Part shown: positions 52,100 to 63,240 of the stretch, piece by piece
Layout of the letters: every line of letters starts with the position of its first letter
How positions within the stretch are numbered: the stretch's first letter is position 1
The notes under the pieces: generated by a model
Told to the model about the DNA's origin: nothing
Database searches by the model: none
Seen by the model: the letters and a program-made list of their open reading frames with translations, nothing else
Assembly: GCA_000349905.1 (NCBI GenBank)
Contig: KB722759.1
Location: forward strand, 327,520-391,519
Origin: Volvariella volvacea V23
Lineage: Eukaryota; Basidiomycota; Agaricomycetes; Agaricales; Pluteaceae
DNA length: 64,000 nucleotides
Direction: 5' to 3'
Translations under genes and position numbers: made by a program

Positions 52100-53788
52100 C
52101 ATTAATAACAGCACGGAGGTACTTCAAATCCCGAATGTCGTCGAAATTTGGACGTCGTGTGGATCCAACTTTCTCCAGGATCTCTGCACGCAAGCGGGTG
52201 GCGACGTGAGGATAGAGGGAGAGAAGATAGATGACGAAGATTAAGGTTGCGGCAGTTGTATCTCTACCAGCTGGATTCAGGATTTATGAAGGGCTAGGGA
52301 ACAACATACCGATCATGATATTGAGGCTAATGAATCATTAGATCTTATATCGACTTAGGGGGTAACTAATCTCTGATAACAACGATATCTTAGATGATGT
52401 TCGAAGAAAAATGACAAACAAGCTCACCATCTGTGATGCTCACGAGATGGTTTAATAGAGTCTCGTCTTCTATGAACTCCTTATGCATGGGTTCTGTCCA
52501 CGATCGATTGCTCTTCTCTTCTGCTGAAGAGTTGCTCAGACCTAGAGAGCGCTTCTTCTCCAAGGCTTCCCTGATAATAGGCTCGATATAGGCATTTAAA
52601 ACTTTCATTGGCTTCTCCGTCTTATCCTCCAGGATTTCCCATAGTGGCCAGATCCAACCTAATCTTTCCCGGTCAGCAACGGCCTCTTGAGCATCGGCAA
52701 ATGCACGTGCAAAGTCATTTGCACGAGTAGAACGAGGATCGTTAACACTGTAGTCCACCAAAGACGAATTGTGCGGGTAAGGAATTCCAGCAGCCAGGGT
52801 GTGAACACATGAGCCGAAAAGGAACTCGGTTGCAGAGTCGATGGTGAAACGAGACATGAGATCCTAACGTAGTTCGGGACAACGTTACAAAAGCTTGATA
52901 AGGATTGCGCTCACCTGGAAGTCGACAGGCAAACCTTGACGTAACCTAGCCTTTAGTTGGGTAATGACATGATTGGCATGTCTGTCGAAAAGGTCATAAT
53001 CGCTGATGCGATCGCGAGTGAAGACAGGTCGGGTCATTGACCGGTGGAATCTAAAAAAAATTGCTATTCTGTAGGCTTTAATGCCGTAGAGTGTAGACGC
53101 ACTTCCACATGTCACCTAGTAACCATTAGTTCTGTAAGGTTATGGAAAAATATGACAAGCGTACAATCTGAGTTGAATACTCCTGAACCCAAGAGAGAAA
53201 ACATGGTATTTTGGAACCTGGGGCCTGGGTACCAATCATTTAGAACGATGTTGAGATTAAGTGTCGCTGAATTACATACCTTTGGCATAATTGATAAAAT
53301 CAGTTGCAAGGATCAACTTGATGTGTTCTGGATCGGTGGTGAAGATTAAGTCATCCCATAGAAGGCGAAGGTTAAAGCATGGTCCTTTTTGATTCATTAC
53401 CTCCCATAAACCGTCGCCTAAAAAGGTGTCAGCACACACATCACCACAATTGATTTCCTCGTTCCGTACTTGGGTAGCCTGACTGCCAGTTCTTTCTCAT
53501 GCTCTGGAGCATGTCAATGTTGCCGAGCAACCTTCCCGCAACCCTTGGTGCAATTCGGGCTCCTAACCGTGCTGCACGCCATTTGTCCGCTATTTCCTTA
53601 TAGATGATACGAATAGCAGTCATAATAGGGAAAGACAAAACTGCAGTAGACAGTGTGAGCCATAGGGGAATATTGGCTCCGAAACGGTTCGTCGCTATAT
53701 AGTGAACGCAGTACACGCCCACAAGTCTAACAGCGAGAAAAGCTGACGACCTTGCTAGCAGGTTGATTCCAGGTGTGAGACGTGGCAT
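52100..53788 (-). pseudogene. Cytochrome P450, CYP63-like, copy 2, 3'-truncated
   Basis: Start [18 protein letters not shown] at 53788; hydrophobic N-terminus including NIPLWLTLS; then the GYP donor, [57 protein letters not shown], the I-helix [12 protein letters not shown], and [11 protein letters not shown]. The gene stops being recognisable at the intron after VING (about 52100). The ExxR exon, the K'-helix and the Cys heme-ligand loop are absent, so a P450 cannot form. Upstream exons look undamaged, suggesting that loss of the 3' end came first and is recent. Closest relative is copy 3 (56959-54339). It belongs to a tandem duplication that also copied the start of the TFIIIC gene. Confidence 0.82.
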
Positions 53789-54110
53789 GGTGCTCAGGCA
53801 GCTAGCGAACAAGGTTTTAAGGGCATCGAAAAGCGCAGTTATATGCTGGAACATGCAGCCGGATATCCAGAGGCAACACGCGATGAAGATTAGCAGATCG
53901 CTGGGCGTGCGAGCCCGGCAGGTCATGCGATCGCTTGACCTCCAAAGCATTGCACCACTTGGTGCTAAATTGAGTCCGGCTGGTCGTTCCATTCAGATAA
54001 GAATGTGCCTACGTCAAAGATCGCCAATTTTCCGGAAATCACAAGCCTGCCGACTGGAGGATGAGTTCAGCTTCTTGGGGGCCGGAAAACCGCTGTTTCG
54101 GACACCTTGA

Positions 54111-54321
54111 GTCACGGGAAAGCCGTGACATAGTGTGACCCGGTTCAGGGTCACCGTGTCACCGTCACAACCCAACCGATTTAAGCAAACGCTGGAGCAG
54201 GCGTCGCAACTGCGAATTATTTGCGGGATAACGCGGACGAGTGGGATAGATTGGGACGGCAACCGAAGTTTGTCTTTTCATTCTAGATTGTAGTCTCACT
54301 GGGTATATGCGCATATAGGGA
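54111..54321 (+). pseudogene. Relic of the TFIIIC TPR-subunit gene 5' end
   Basis: This stretch matches the promoter and two coding parts of the TFIIIC gene at 57301-58195. It starts with the same 19-bp inverted repeat GTCACGG..CCGTGAC, then matches the codons for QPIQANTGE (about 54171-54195). It then jumps to the exon around CAACTGCGAATTAT and GACGAGTGGGATAGATT (about 58065-58195 in the parent), ending near GCATATAGGG. So about 0.67 kb of the parent is deleted internally. Together with P450 copy 2 it marks one unit of a tandem duplication. Confidence 0.8.
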
Positions 54322-54338
54322 TCGATATTAACCTTAAG

Positions 54339-56959
54339 TCACTGCTCCTGCTCAGCTTCTGTCATCCGTACCCACAATCCACCCTGTATCCGAATATTTG
54401 GTCAGCAAATTCACAGCCAAGGTGAAAAAAAATCGAACCACATACATAACTATACAGCGTTAAGTGCACCCTTGGTCGGATCTTTTCAACTCCCCTCCGT
54501 CCTGGGCCTCCAGACCATTCCTTCGGGGGCAGTGTTCCAGGAGGGAAGGCGTCCAAATCCAAATTAAATTGAGAGAAGTTTTGGAGTAGTCGGATGAGCA
54601 TGAATGACATCTCGTTGTACGCAAACTGAATGACACGCTCAGCATTGTTGAGCTTATTAAAGAAAGATCACAGACCTGTTGACCAAGGCAAATTCGTGGA
54701 CCGGCGTTGAACGGTAGGAAGACAAACGAGTTTGAGATGACATATTTCTTCAGACGGTCGTCCAAGAAACGGTCGGGGTCAAACTCTTCGGCTATTGAAT
54801 AGGCAAGGGATCAGCGAGAGCTGGGCTGAAGGGAGTATGGGGACTTGCCATCGGGGCCCCAGAGGTCCTTTCGCCTGTGCATCAGGAAGACTGAATAAGG
54901 TACTCTAGGAGAGTGTCAGCATGAGCAGTGTCTTTCATGGCAATGACTCCACACTTAGTTCCAGCTGGTATGTAGATAGGCTTTTTTGTGGGATCGGGAG
55001 AGGGCCAGACTGTTTCATTGATAGATTCGCTGCATGGCGGGATTAGTAAGTAAAGAAGCTAGAGGAGGTGGCAGTGGACATTTACCGAATGTTGAATGGA
55101 CTGTGATACCCTTTCGAATTAGCCCACGCCGTTTTTGGTTATTAGATTTAGGACTTACACGATTGGGAAGAGCCTGAGGGTTTCTATAAGATCCGATGAG
55201 CATGGTCAAAGATTCGCGACAACGAACAACTTACCGTTGATCACGGCACGTAGGTACTTCAAATCCCGAACGTCATCATAAGTTGGACGCCGTGTGGTTC
55301 CAAGCTTCTCTAGGATCTCTGCACGCAGACGAGTGGCGACATGAGGGTGAAGTGAGAGAAGATAGATGACGAAAGTTAATGTTGCAGCGGTGGTATCTCT
55401 ACCAGCTGAATTATAGTTCAATAAGATTCAAAATTGGTGAGGAACAAACACACCGATCATGATGTTGAGACTAACGAATCGTTAGGTGTGATATCAAACA
55501 GGGGGTAGGTGGTACTTACGTTTCATCTCTGATAACAACTGGATCTGGTAATACGCACGAAGTCTCAGAAATATTTAAAGAATAAATTTCAAACATGCTT
55601 ACTGTCTGTGATGCTCACGAGATGATCCAAGAGTGTCTCGTCTTCTCTGAACTCTTTATTCATGGGTTCCGTCCCCAGGTTATCGCCCTTTTCTGTCGAA
55701 GTATTATTTAGACCTAGAGAGTGTTTCTTCTCCAACGCCTCTTTAATGATAGGCTCAATGAAGGCATTTACAACCTTCATCGGTTTCTCTACCTTATCCT
55801 CCAGGATTTCCCATAACGGCCAGATCCAACCCAATCTCTCCCGACCAGCAACAGATTCTTGAGCCTGGGCAAAGGCACGCGCAAAGTCATTTGCACGAGT
55901 GGAGCGAGGATCGTTGGCGCTGTAGTCCACCAGAGATGAGTTGTGTGGGTAGGGAAGTCCAGCAGCAAGGGAGTGAACACAGGAGCCGAATAGGAATTCG
56001 GTTGCAGAGTCGAGAGTAAAACGAGACATGAGATCCTGACACGGTTCAGGACGAACTCAAAAGAGATTGGATGAGGATCGCGCTCACTTGGAAATCGACG
56101 GACACGCCCTGACGCAGCCTAGCCTTTAGTTGGGAGATAACGTGGTTGGCATGTCTGTCGAAAAGGTCGTAGTCGCTGATGCGATCACGGGTGAAGACAG
56201 GCCGGGTCATTGACCGATGGAATCTATAAAAATGTGGTTATGCGGTGCGCCTCGGTGTCATGGAGTGTGAACGTACTTCCACATTTCACCTAGTCACTGT
56301 TAGTCCTGTCAGGATGTGGAAAGAAGTACGAACATACCATCTGAGTTGAACACTCCTGAGCCTAACACGGAAAACATGGTTTCGTGGAATCTCGGGCCTG
56401 GGTACTAATCATTTAGGACTACGCTGAGTTTAAATGCGGCTGAACCATATACCTTTGACATAGTTGTTGAAATCCGTCGCGAGGATTAACTTGATGTGTT
56501 CCGGTGAGGTGGTGAAGATCATATCATCCCATAGAATGCGAAAGTTAGTACAAGGTCCCGTTTCTGTCGTCATTTCCAATACATCGTCCCCTAAACCAGG
56601 CTTAGCACACAATGTTCCAGTTAATATCCTAATTCCGCACCTGGATAGCCCGACATCCAGTTCTCTCTCATAGCCTGGAGCACGTCGAAGTTGCCAAGCA
56701 TCTTTCCTTTAGCCCTTGGAGCAATACGGGCACCTAATTGAGCGGCACGCCATTTAACTGATATGTCCTTATAGACGATATAAATGGCAGCCACAACGGG
56801 GAAAGAGAGAGCTGCGGTCGATAGTGTAACCCACAAGGGAATGTTGGCTCCGAAACGGTTTGTCGCTATATAGTGAACGCAGTATACACCGGAAAGCCGC
56901 ACGGCGAGGAAAGCCGACGACCTTGCTAGCAGGTTAATTCCAGGTGTGAGACGTGGCAT
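54339..56959 (-). CDS. Cytochrome P450, CYP63-like, copy 3, apparently intact
   Basis: Heme monooxygenase, probably anchored in the ER by its hydrophobic N-terminus ([18 protein letters not shown] from 56959, NIPLWVTLS). Exons follow the family: [61 protein letters not shown]-helix [12 protein letters not shown] (about 55400-55365), [21 protein letters not shown] with the ExxR pair, a tiny 15-base exon for [35 protein letters not shown], and the heme loop [17 protein letters not shown] (about 54730-54680) with its Cys ligand. Stop TGA at 54341-54339 after RMTEAEQEQ. No stop or shift found. CYP63-type enzymes of wood-decay fungi oxidise alkanes and aromatics; the substrate here is not predictable. 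Divergent from the TFIIIC gene, 402 bp apart. Confidence 0.88.
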
Positions 56960-57361
56960 GGTGCTCAGACAGCGATTGAACAAGGTCTGAAGCACGTCGG
57001 TGAAGCGCAGTTATATGGTGGAAGGTACAACCGGATATCCAGAGGCAACACGCGATGAAGATTAGCAGATCACTGGGCGTGCGAGATCTCGGTGTCCCAG
57101 GCGGGTCATGCGATCGCCTGATTCCAAAGCGTTGCACCACTTGGTTCTATATTGAGTCCGGTTAGTCGTTCGATTAAATCAAGGGTGTTCCTACACCAAA
57201 GGCCGCCCATTTCCCGGAAATCACAGGCCTGCCAACTGGAGGATGAGTGCGGCTTCTTGGGGGCGACGATCTTGGGAAACCGCAGTTTCGGAAGTCTTGA
57301 GTCACGGGAATGCCGTGACATATTGTGACCCGTCCCTGTCACCGTCACGCCTCGCTGTTCA
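56960..57361. promoter_or_regulatory. Divergent promoter region of P450 copy 3 and TFIIIC subunit gene
   Basis: 402 bp between the two ATGs. It contains a cluster of five GTCAC/GTGAC pentamers between 57301 and 57348, the first two forming an inverted repeat. The same inverted repeat is kept in the duplicated relic at 54111. Confidence 0.5.
57301..57319. promoter_or_regulatory. Perfect inverted repeat GTCACGG-N5-CCGTGAC
   Basis: 7-bp arms with a 5-base spacer, about 43 bp before the TFIIIC ATG. The relic at 54111-54129 keeps both arms and differs only in the spacer. Likely a dimeric factor site; identity unknown. Confidence 0.45.
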
Positions 57362-60300
57362 ATGCACAATCGTTTTGATCAACCGATTCAAGCAAACACT
57401 GGAGAGGCATTTGACGGGCGCCTAGGGAATCCGCACGGTGTCTATGACGAAGTGGTGGAGCAATTTGAATCTGGGGACTCGGGGTCATCGGCGAGCGAAG
57501 AAGAGGCGTATGACAACCGCGATGACTCCAGTGACGGCGGTCTCGACGAGGATGACGAGGAGGGGCGGGCGACACTAGAGGCATCGGCAGAGAGGGAAAT
57601 AGAAGGCGACTTTGAGTAAGTTTTATCCTTTTTCTGTGCTTCCGGTGAATAAGACAAGTCCCATAGTCGACTGGTCCAAGGTCTTCGGCAGCGCGATGCC
57701 TCCAGTCAGTCTACTGGAGTCTTGACCAAGGATTGGGATATAAACATTGAAGAGCAGGATGCAGAGTTTCTGGATGACCTGCGTGCTGCATCCGGGATAG
57801 GGAAGCGACGACGGAAAAAGGTGAGTGATGCCCTATCCCACTGTTTTAGGTTCTTACTCTTTTCAGAAAGGAAGAAATGCAGGCCCTGTTCTGTCTCTAC
57901 AAGTACGATCGCTTATTGGAGATGGCAATCAAGCCTATGTCGATGGTGACCTCCCCGAAGCAATTCGTGTCATGCAAGAGGTCATTCGTATCGAGCCCCG
58001 TGCAGTTGGAGCATGGTCGGTGTTGGCTCAATGTTACGAGGATATGAAGCAGGACGAGCGGGCATTGCAACTGCGAATTATGGCTGCCCATTTGCGGCAT
58101 GACGCAGACGAGTGGGATAGATTAGCACGGCAATCGAGGTTTGTCTTTTTATTCCGAGCTTTAGTCTCACTGGATATATGCGCATATAGGGACCTGGGTT
58201 TCGCTCAACAGGCACTATATTGTTATCGGAAGGTGTACAGCCTAGACCCAACCAACGTGGACGCACTATGGGACCGCGCCACAATTGCGAAAGAGATCGG
58301 AGACTTGAAAACTGTAGGTACCCTCTTACGCCAAAGAATGTCCCAAAAACCATAAACACCTCCAGGCCCGCAACGCCTTCTTGGGCATACTCCGGCGGTT
58401 CCCTCATGACCTCACCGTACTGTCCGAACTCCGCATCATCCTTATCGACCTGAACGAACTCAATACCTGCGCTCAACTCTTTCAAGATGCATTCGAGCAT
58501 TACCAACAACTATACCCTCTTGGACCTCCTGCCCCCGCTTCTGATTCCTCCCCGGTTATTGATCCGGCTCTCATCACAGTTTCTGCACATCAAAACCCTG
58601 CTCGTGGGCCGAGTACAGGAGCGGGGACGGCCATGTTTGGGTTGATGGAGTTGCTTGTTCTGGCAGACCTATATAATACCCTCGGACAACACGAAAAGGC
58701 GATCCATGTGATCAGGAAGGGGTGTAGGTGGCTACAAGGTAGGAGCGATCAGCGGTACTGGGATCTGTGTGGTGATGATCGCGAATACGACCCGATTGAG
58801 TTGGAGGGCAGGCAGGTTGGAGATGGTACTAGTGGAGGTGGGAGCCTTGGGGATGAGGCGGCAGGTCAAGGAAGTGGGCATATTGCACCGGGAAGGTATC
58901 CGTTGGATATCAACGCTCGACATAGATTGGCTGTTGCGAGGGTTAAAATGGGGGATATCGAGGAAGGAAAGGTACGTTGTTAGTTTTTTGTCACTGGATT
59001 TGGGGCCCTGCCTCCTCATTAACACGGGGTTATTCTGGCTGGCGGTAGATACACGCCAATATCGTCCTATCACATGACGTCATTGACTATGCTCCGCTCT
59101 TTGGAGAGATTGCTGATGCGTACTTTGAACGGGAGTTGTATGTAGACGCAAAGCCGATTTATGAATTGCTGGGAGCGGATGCTGGGGTAAGTTTCTGTCT
59201 GGTATATTGGCTTATTTCTCAATTTCTCCTTAACAAGACAAGTAGCGTGTATGTCCTGCTCCAAACAGCTGCTTGTCTTCGAATGCTGGACGAGCTACCC
59301 GAGGCTGCAGAAGTCTACGAATACGGTACGAATTCATCTCCTCGCAAAATAGTATCATTCTGACGTTGCTGCTAGTGAGAAAGGCAGATCCTACCAACAA
59401 CGACGTCAAAATGAAACTGGCCGAGATTTATGAACTTCTCGGAGAGCCACGCAAGGCCCTTGATCTAGTATACGAAGTCATCGATTCTCGGAAGAAAAAG
59501 GGCCGTGGTATCCATGCCGTTGGAGATTCTCACAGAGAGGGTAGCACAAGTACACTAGGCCCTGGAACCTCGACTGCGGGTTCCTCACTGTTCGCTGAGG
59601 AGAGGACAGCAAAGGGAAGGGTTGGGACTTCACATACTCAGGGACAGCCTCGGTTGACGCATGCACAGTTGAGAGAATTGGAGGCAGAGAAAGAGAGGGA
59701 GGTTATCCGTGGTTATGGAAGAGTGAAGGAGCTGTGGCCGAAGATGTTGGCTGGAGGGACGATTGTAGCTTCGGGGTCTAGGGAGCCTGATGCTAGCCAG
59801 TTTTTGACGGAACAGGAAGCGTTGGAGAGGGAAAGAGCAGAGAGGGAATGGATGGTGGAGGCGGAGAAGCTGGTGGATACGTTTAGGGAGACGAGGAATT
59901 TGTTCTTGACGTCTAGGGTAAGAATGGTTCGCTTGCTTTTTGTCCTTGTATCTGGGCTTCATGTGTGGCGGTAGAACAATCCGTTTAGAGGGATGTTCCC
60001 GAGGAGAGCGTCAAGGAAGCAGAAGAAGCGGGCTGAAGATGATGAGGCGGCTCAGGAAGAGAGGATGGCCTCGAGATTAGCATTAGAGATGGGTAGGTAT
60101 GGCAATGTATGGCGCATAACTCGTATCGACTCCCCCTGGTTACAGAGCACGACAGTATGGTTAAAAGGCACACCAAACCGGAAAGTGTTCAAGTTTTTCG
60201 CGGTGTCGATTTCAAGGATTGGCTGAGGGTTATTATGCAGGTACGGAATTTTTTTTGTTTTCTAGATGTTAAAATTTACTTATGCGGTTTCGTATTTAGT

Positions 60301-61666
60301 ACGCATTCATTCTCACCCAAAGAGACCAATTTGAACTAGCGGAAGAGGTCTTGCGACACATCCTCGTTTCAAATGCATATCAAAGTCAGCAGAGACAAGA
60401 AACAATACGAATCGCTCTAATCTGTGCGCTTCCCTGATGTATGATGTACCTCCGGTCAATCTAACACAATCTTTCCCAGCATGCGCCATATACGCGCGGA
60501 AATTCAACATCGTCGTTGAACAATCTCGGAAGCTTATAACGGGCAACCAATTTAACAACGAACCCCTTCGAATCCTCCTTGCCTCCTTATCCAGCGGTCT
60601 ACGTCCTACAGACGCGTTTATCACGAGTACGCTGCAGAAGCACTTGTTTAGAGAGATGAGGTTGGCGGATATGGCCGTGAAGAATCCGGGAGCGTTGAAA
60701 TGGAATCCATCGTCGAGGCGGGTTGTCCCCGTTTCTATGTCATTTGGGAGTAAAGGGAAGGGAAGAGGGAAGAATAAGAAGTACCCAAAGGTTACGGGTT
60801 CTGTGAAGGGGAAGGAGAAGGCGGTAGTTGGGGACGAGGACGAAGACGAGGATGGGTACGGAGATGAGGACGCAGAAGGTGATGAGGATTACGGTGACGG
60901 AGAGGATTATGAAATGAGTGTGGATGTGCCGGCTATCAGTGTTTCGAGTCAGAGGATGAAAGAGATCGGAAGGGAAAAGGAGAAGGGAAAGGAGAAGGAG
61001 AAGGAGACCGGCCTGGATCCGACGATAGATTTGCCTAAAAAGGAAAATCCTGTGGTTGTGGCTATCTATGGACAAATTTGTGCAGCGGCGAGGAGTTATC
61101 AGAGTGCAATATGTGAGTGGATGTACCCGTTTGTGGGGGGTGCTGACTGAAGAAGTGTGCCATGTCAAGTTTACTTGCTGCATGCCTACGATTACTGCCC
61201 CGATGATCCGATGATATGTTTATGCTTGGCCATTGCTTCGCTCGGAAGGGCGATGCAACGTCAGGCGGATAATAGACACCACCTTATCACGCAGGTAAGC
61301 ATTTACACGTAAGCTGTTGTGTTCTCTAGTTAATTTTGATAGGCTCTGGCTTTCCTTTCTCGCTATCGACTGCTAAGGACGACGATTACACCAGAGGATA
61401 CCAGGCATGTAGGGGAGGTCGAATATAACTTTGGTCGGGCGTTCCACCAACTAGGTAGGGTTCATAGCAATTCACGCCCATCGATCCGTTAATTGTCCTC
61501 CACAGGCTTGTTAACTCATGCAGTCAAGCACTACGAAAGAGTACTTGACATGGGCGAAAGTACTGGAGTTGCACGGGAAACGGCTTACAACCTGTCGTTA
61601 ATTTATGTGACCACAGGGGCAGTTCCACTTGCGGAGGCATTGTACCGTTGTTGGCTGTCGATATAG
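57362..61666 (+). CDS. TFIIIC TPR subunit (Tfc4/Sfc4/GTF3C3-like)
   Basis: Subunit of RNA polymerase III factor TFIIIC, which binds the A and B boxes of tRNA genes and recruits TFIIIB; nuclear. Start MHNRFDQPIQANTGEAFDG at 57362, followed by a Ser/Asp/Glu-rich N-terminal region as in Tfc4 proteins. TPR units start at about 57900 (GDGNQAYVDGDLPEAIRVM, IEPRAVGAWSVLAQCYED), continue through LGFAQQALYCYRKVYSLD and FPHDLTVLSELRIILIDL, and resume after 59370 (NDVKMKLAEIYELLGEP) and towards the C-terminus (61150-61640). The middle has Glu/Arg-rich helices (59650-59900). A Lys-rich then Asp/Glu-rich insert lies at 60755-61010. Stop TAG 61664-61666 after LYRCWLSI. More than ten introns; no breaks seen. 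A single-copy housekeeping gene amid unstable neighbours. Confidence 0.9.
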
Positions 61667-61856
61667 GTCATGAAGCTCCGACTCTTCGTAATTTCGCTGC
61701 CTGGAATCAAGAATCATGAGCATCAAATAACTAATTTGTTGTGTAGTTCCATCTCCATTACGGCTGCTTAACGTACATTCGACTGGATAATGTACGTCTA
61801 AGGGTATGAAAGGTTGCGCTGCTGGAGTCCGTACATTTTTTAACAGCCGTGAAGCC

Positions 61857-62240
61857 CTACTTTCCTTTACGAGTACTCCGCCGAATGGTTTGGTCTACCT
61901 TTCGACGTTTAGTTTCCTCCGGGCTCTCCACTTTGGGTCGTTTACGAGGTGGTGAAGCGGATTGACTGAGATTATCTTGACTTTTCGAATTGTTTCATTG
62001 GTAATCGCGTATCTGAAGACAATCCTCCTACCAAAATGTTGCAATGAGGAGTTTGATGGTAGTGCCGAAGTATAGGGAGGTGTGTTAGGGAAGGTAGTCA
62101 TTGAATGACTCAAGCTGCTTAGCTTCGCTCTTTGCAGATTCTTGCAAGTCAGTCTCATACCAGGTATCGAGCACCCTCCTCCCCATTGCCCTTTGCGCAA
62201 GCAACCAAAGAGGCCCGGATACTCCGGGGTTTTGCCGACA
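61857..62240 (-). pseudogene. Relic of a FunK1 type 2b gene, C-terminal part
   Basis: On the minus strand VLDTWYETDLQESAKSEAKQ leads into LESFNDYLP, aligning with copy I (VLDPWYQEERQ, SEQLRSFDDHFP). It continues across a stop as HTSLYFG and KLLIATFW, matching HISPYFG and ELLAIFW, then another stop where the parent has TGG. A basic tail SASPPRKRPKVESPEETKRR with RRSTRKGK, ending at TAG 61859-61857, parallels the PPPPRKRR..RRRVTRTRKN tail of copy G. Only the last third of the gene remains. It shows that the FunK1 array once extended past the TFIIIC gene. Confidence 0.72.
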
Positions 62241-62360
62241 AGTTGCAAAACTTGCCCGCGCAGCGGGCCCTGGAAGAAAACATTGTGACAAACAGTCACG
62301 ATGCTTTGGCAATGAAAGAAATAAACATAATTAATCAAGTGCGATTATGTACACTGCGTC

Positions 62361-62504
62361 ATGACACCTATCGACTACGTTTTCAATGTTCTGTCCACAG
62401 CAGGTGTCTCGGTTGCTCAGCTTGTTACAATTCTGTTCACCTCACCTCAATATCTCCTCATGCCCATGAATTACGAGAAAATGCTCCAAATCTATGTCGA
62501 GTAA
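62361..62504 (+). pseudogene. Possible N-terminal fragment of a DUF6589-type element protein
   Basis: A 47-codon frame starts MTPIDYVFNVLSTAGVSVAQ and continues LVTILFTSPQYLLMPM, with stop at 62502-62504. Its hydrophobic helix pattern resembles the N-termini of DUF6589 proteins, and the main body of such a protein lies downstream at 63241 on the same strand. The link is an inference from resemblance and position. Confidence 0.35.
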
Positions 62505-63240
62505 TTCTTGCATGTTGTAGAAAAAGCGAATACTCAGATTCTGTTCCCAAGCGAAGAATAGTTAGTAAAGGTGTGAGTGAAGAAGAGGCTAGCTCGTATG
62601 CTTACCTATTCCCAAGCGAAGAATCTTTAAAGCTGGGGAATAGGTGGCAAGAGCAGTATGGTATATATACTACTCAAAGATAAATAAAGGTAAATAAAGG
62701 GATATAATCTCCTGGGTGAGGAGAAGTGGGGGGGTAAGAAAGAATGTATCAAAGTGGGAGTCCTGAGCGAAGAGTGTAGCGCACAGACCAGGGGACGCGT
62801 AAGCTGGGTCGGCATGTACGCGTAAGCCCGTGTCATGTGCAGTCAATGTGGGAGGGGACGGAGTCATATGAAATCATAATTGATCTTCTGACTCGACACA
62901 TGTTCATCTAGAACAAGATTGAATCATCGGATGCAATAGAGAACAAAGGGTATACTATAAAGGGGAAACGGAGATGAGGGAAGTGAGATAGGATCGCGTA
63001 AATGAGGGTATAGGGTATGGGTAAATGGATATATGTAGGTGGTGATGATGAGTAAAAGGAAAGATGGGGTAATGCATATTATGTATCGAAGATATAATGA
63101 AAAGGGTGTATAAAAGGAAGAAAGAAAAAGAAAAAGAGATAATAGAGACGCCTGGTGGGCGTCAACGTGGGTGTAAACACTGGGTGAGCGCTTGTTGGTG
63201 AGATGTAGACGCTTGGTGGGCATCAGAATATCGGGTGTTT
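62505..63240. other. Non-coding stretch, purine-rich on the plus strand, with short repeats
   Basis: No gene seen. Holds a 16-bp direct repeat TTCCCAAGCGAAGAAT (62544-62559 and 62609-62624), a strongly purine-biased plus strand from about 62690 to 63140, and two copies of GACGC(C/T)TGGTGGGC(G/A)TCA (63147-63164 and 63208-63225), the first of which can form a GACGCC/GGCGTC hairpin. Confidence 0.6.

Noticed and set aside
53789..53992. In-frame upstream extension of P450 copy 2
   Set aside because: The equivalent upstream sequence of copy 3 reads in a different frame, so the extension is not conserved as protein; the ATG at MPRLTPG is used instead.
62544..62690. Possible solo LTR (direct repeat, TATATATA, AT-rich end)
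   Set aside because: No target-site duplication, TG..CA ends, primer-binding site or second copy was found.
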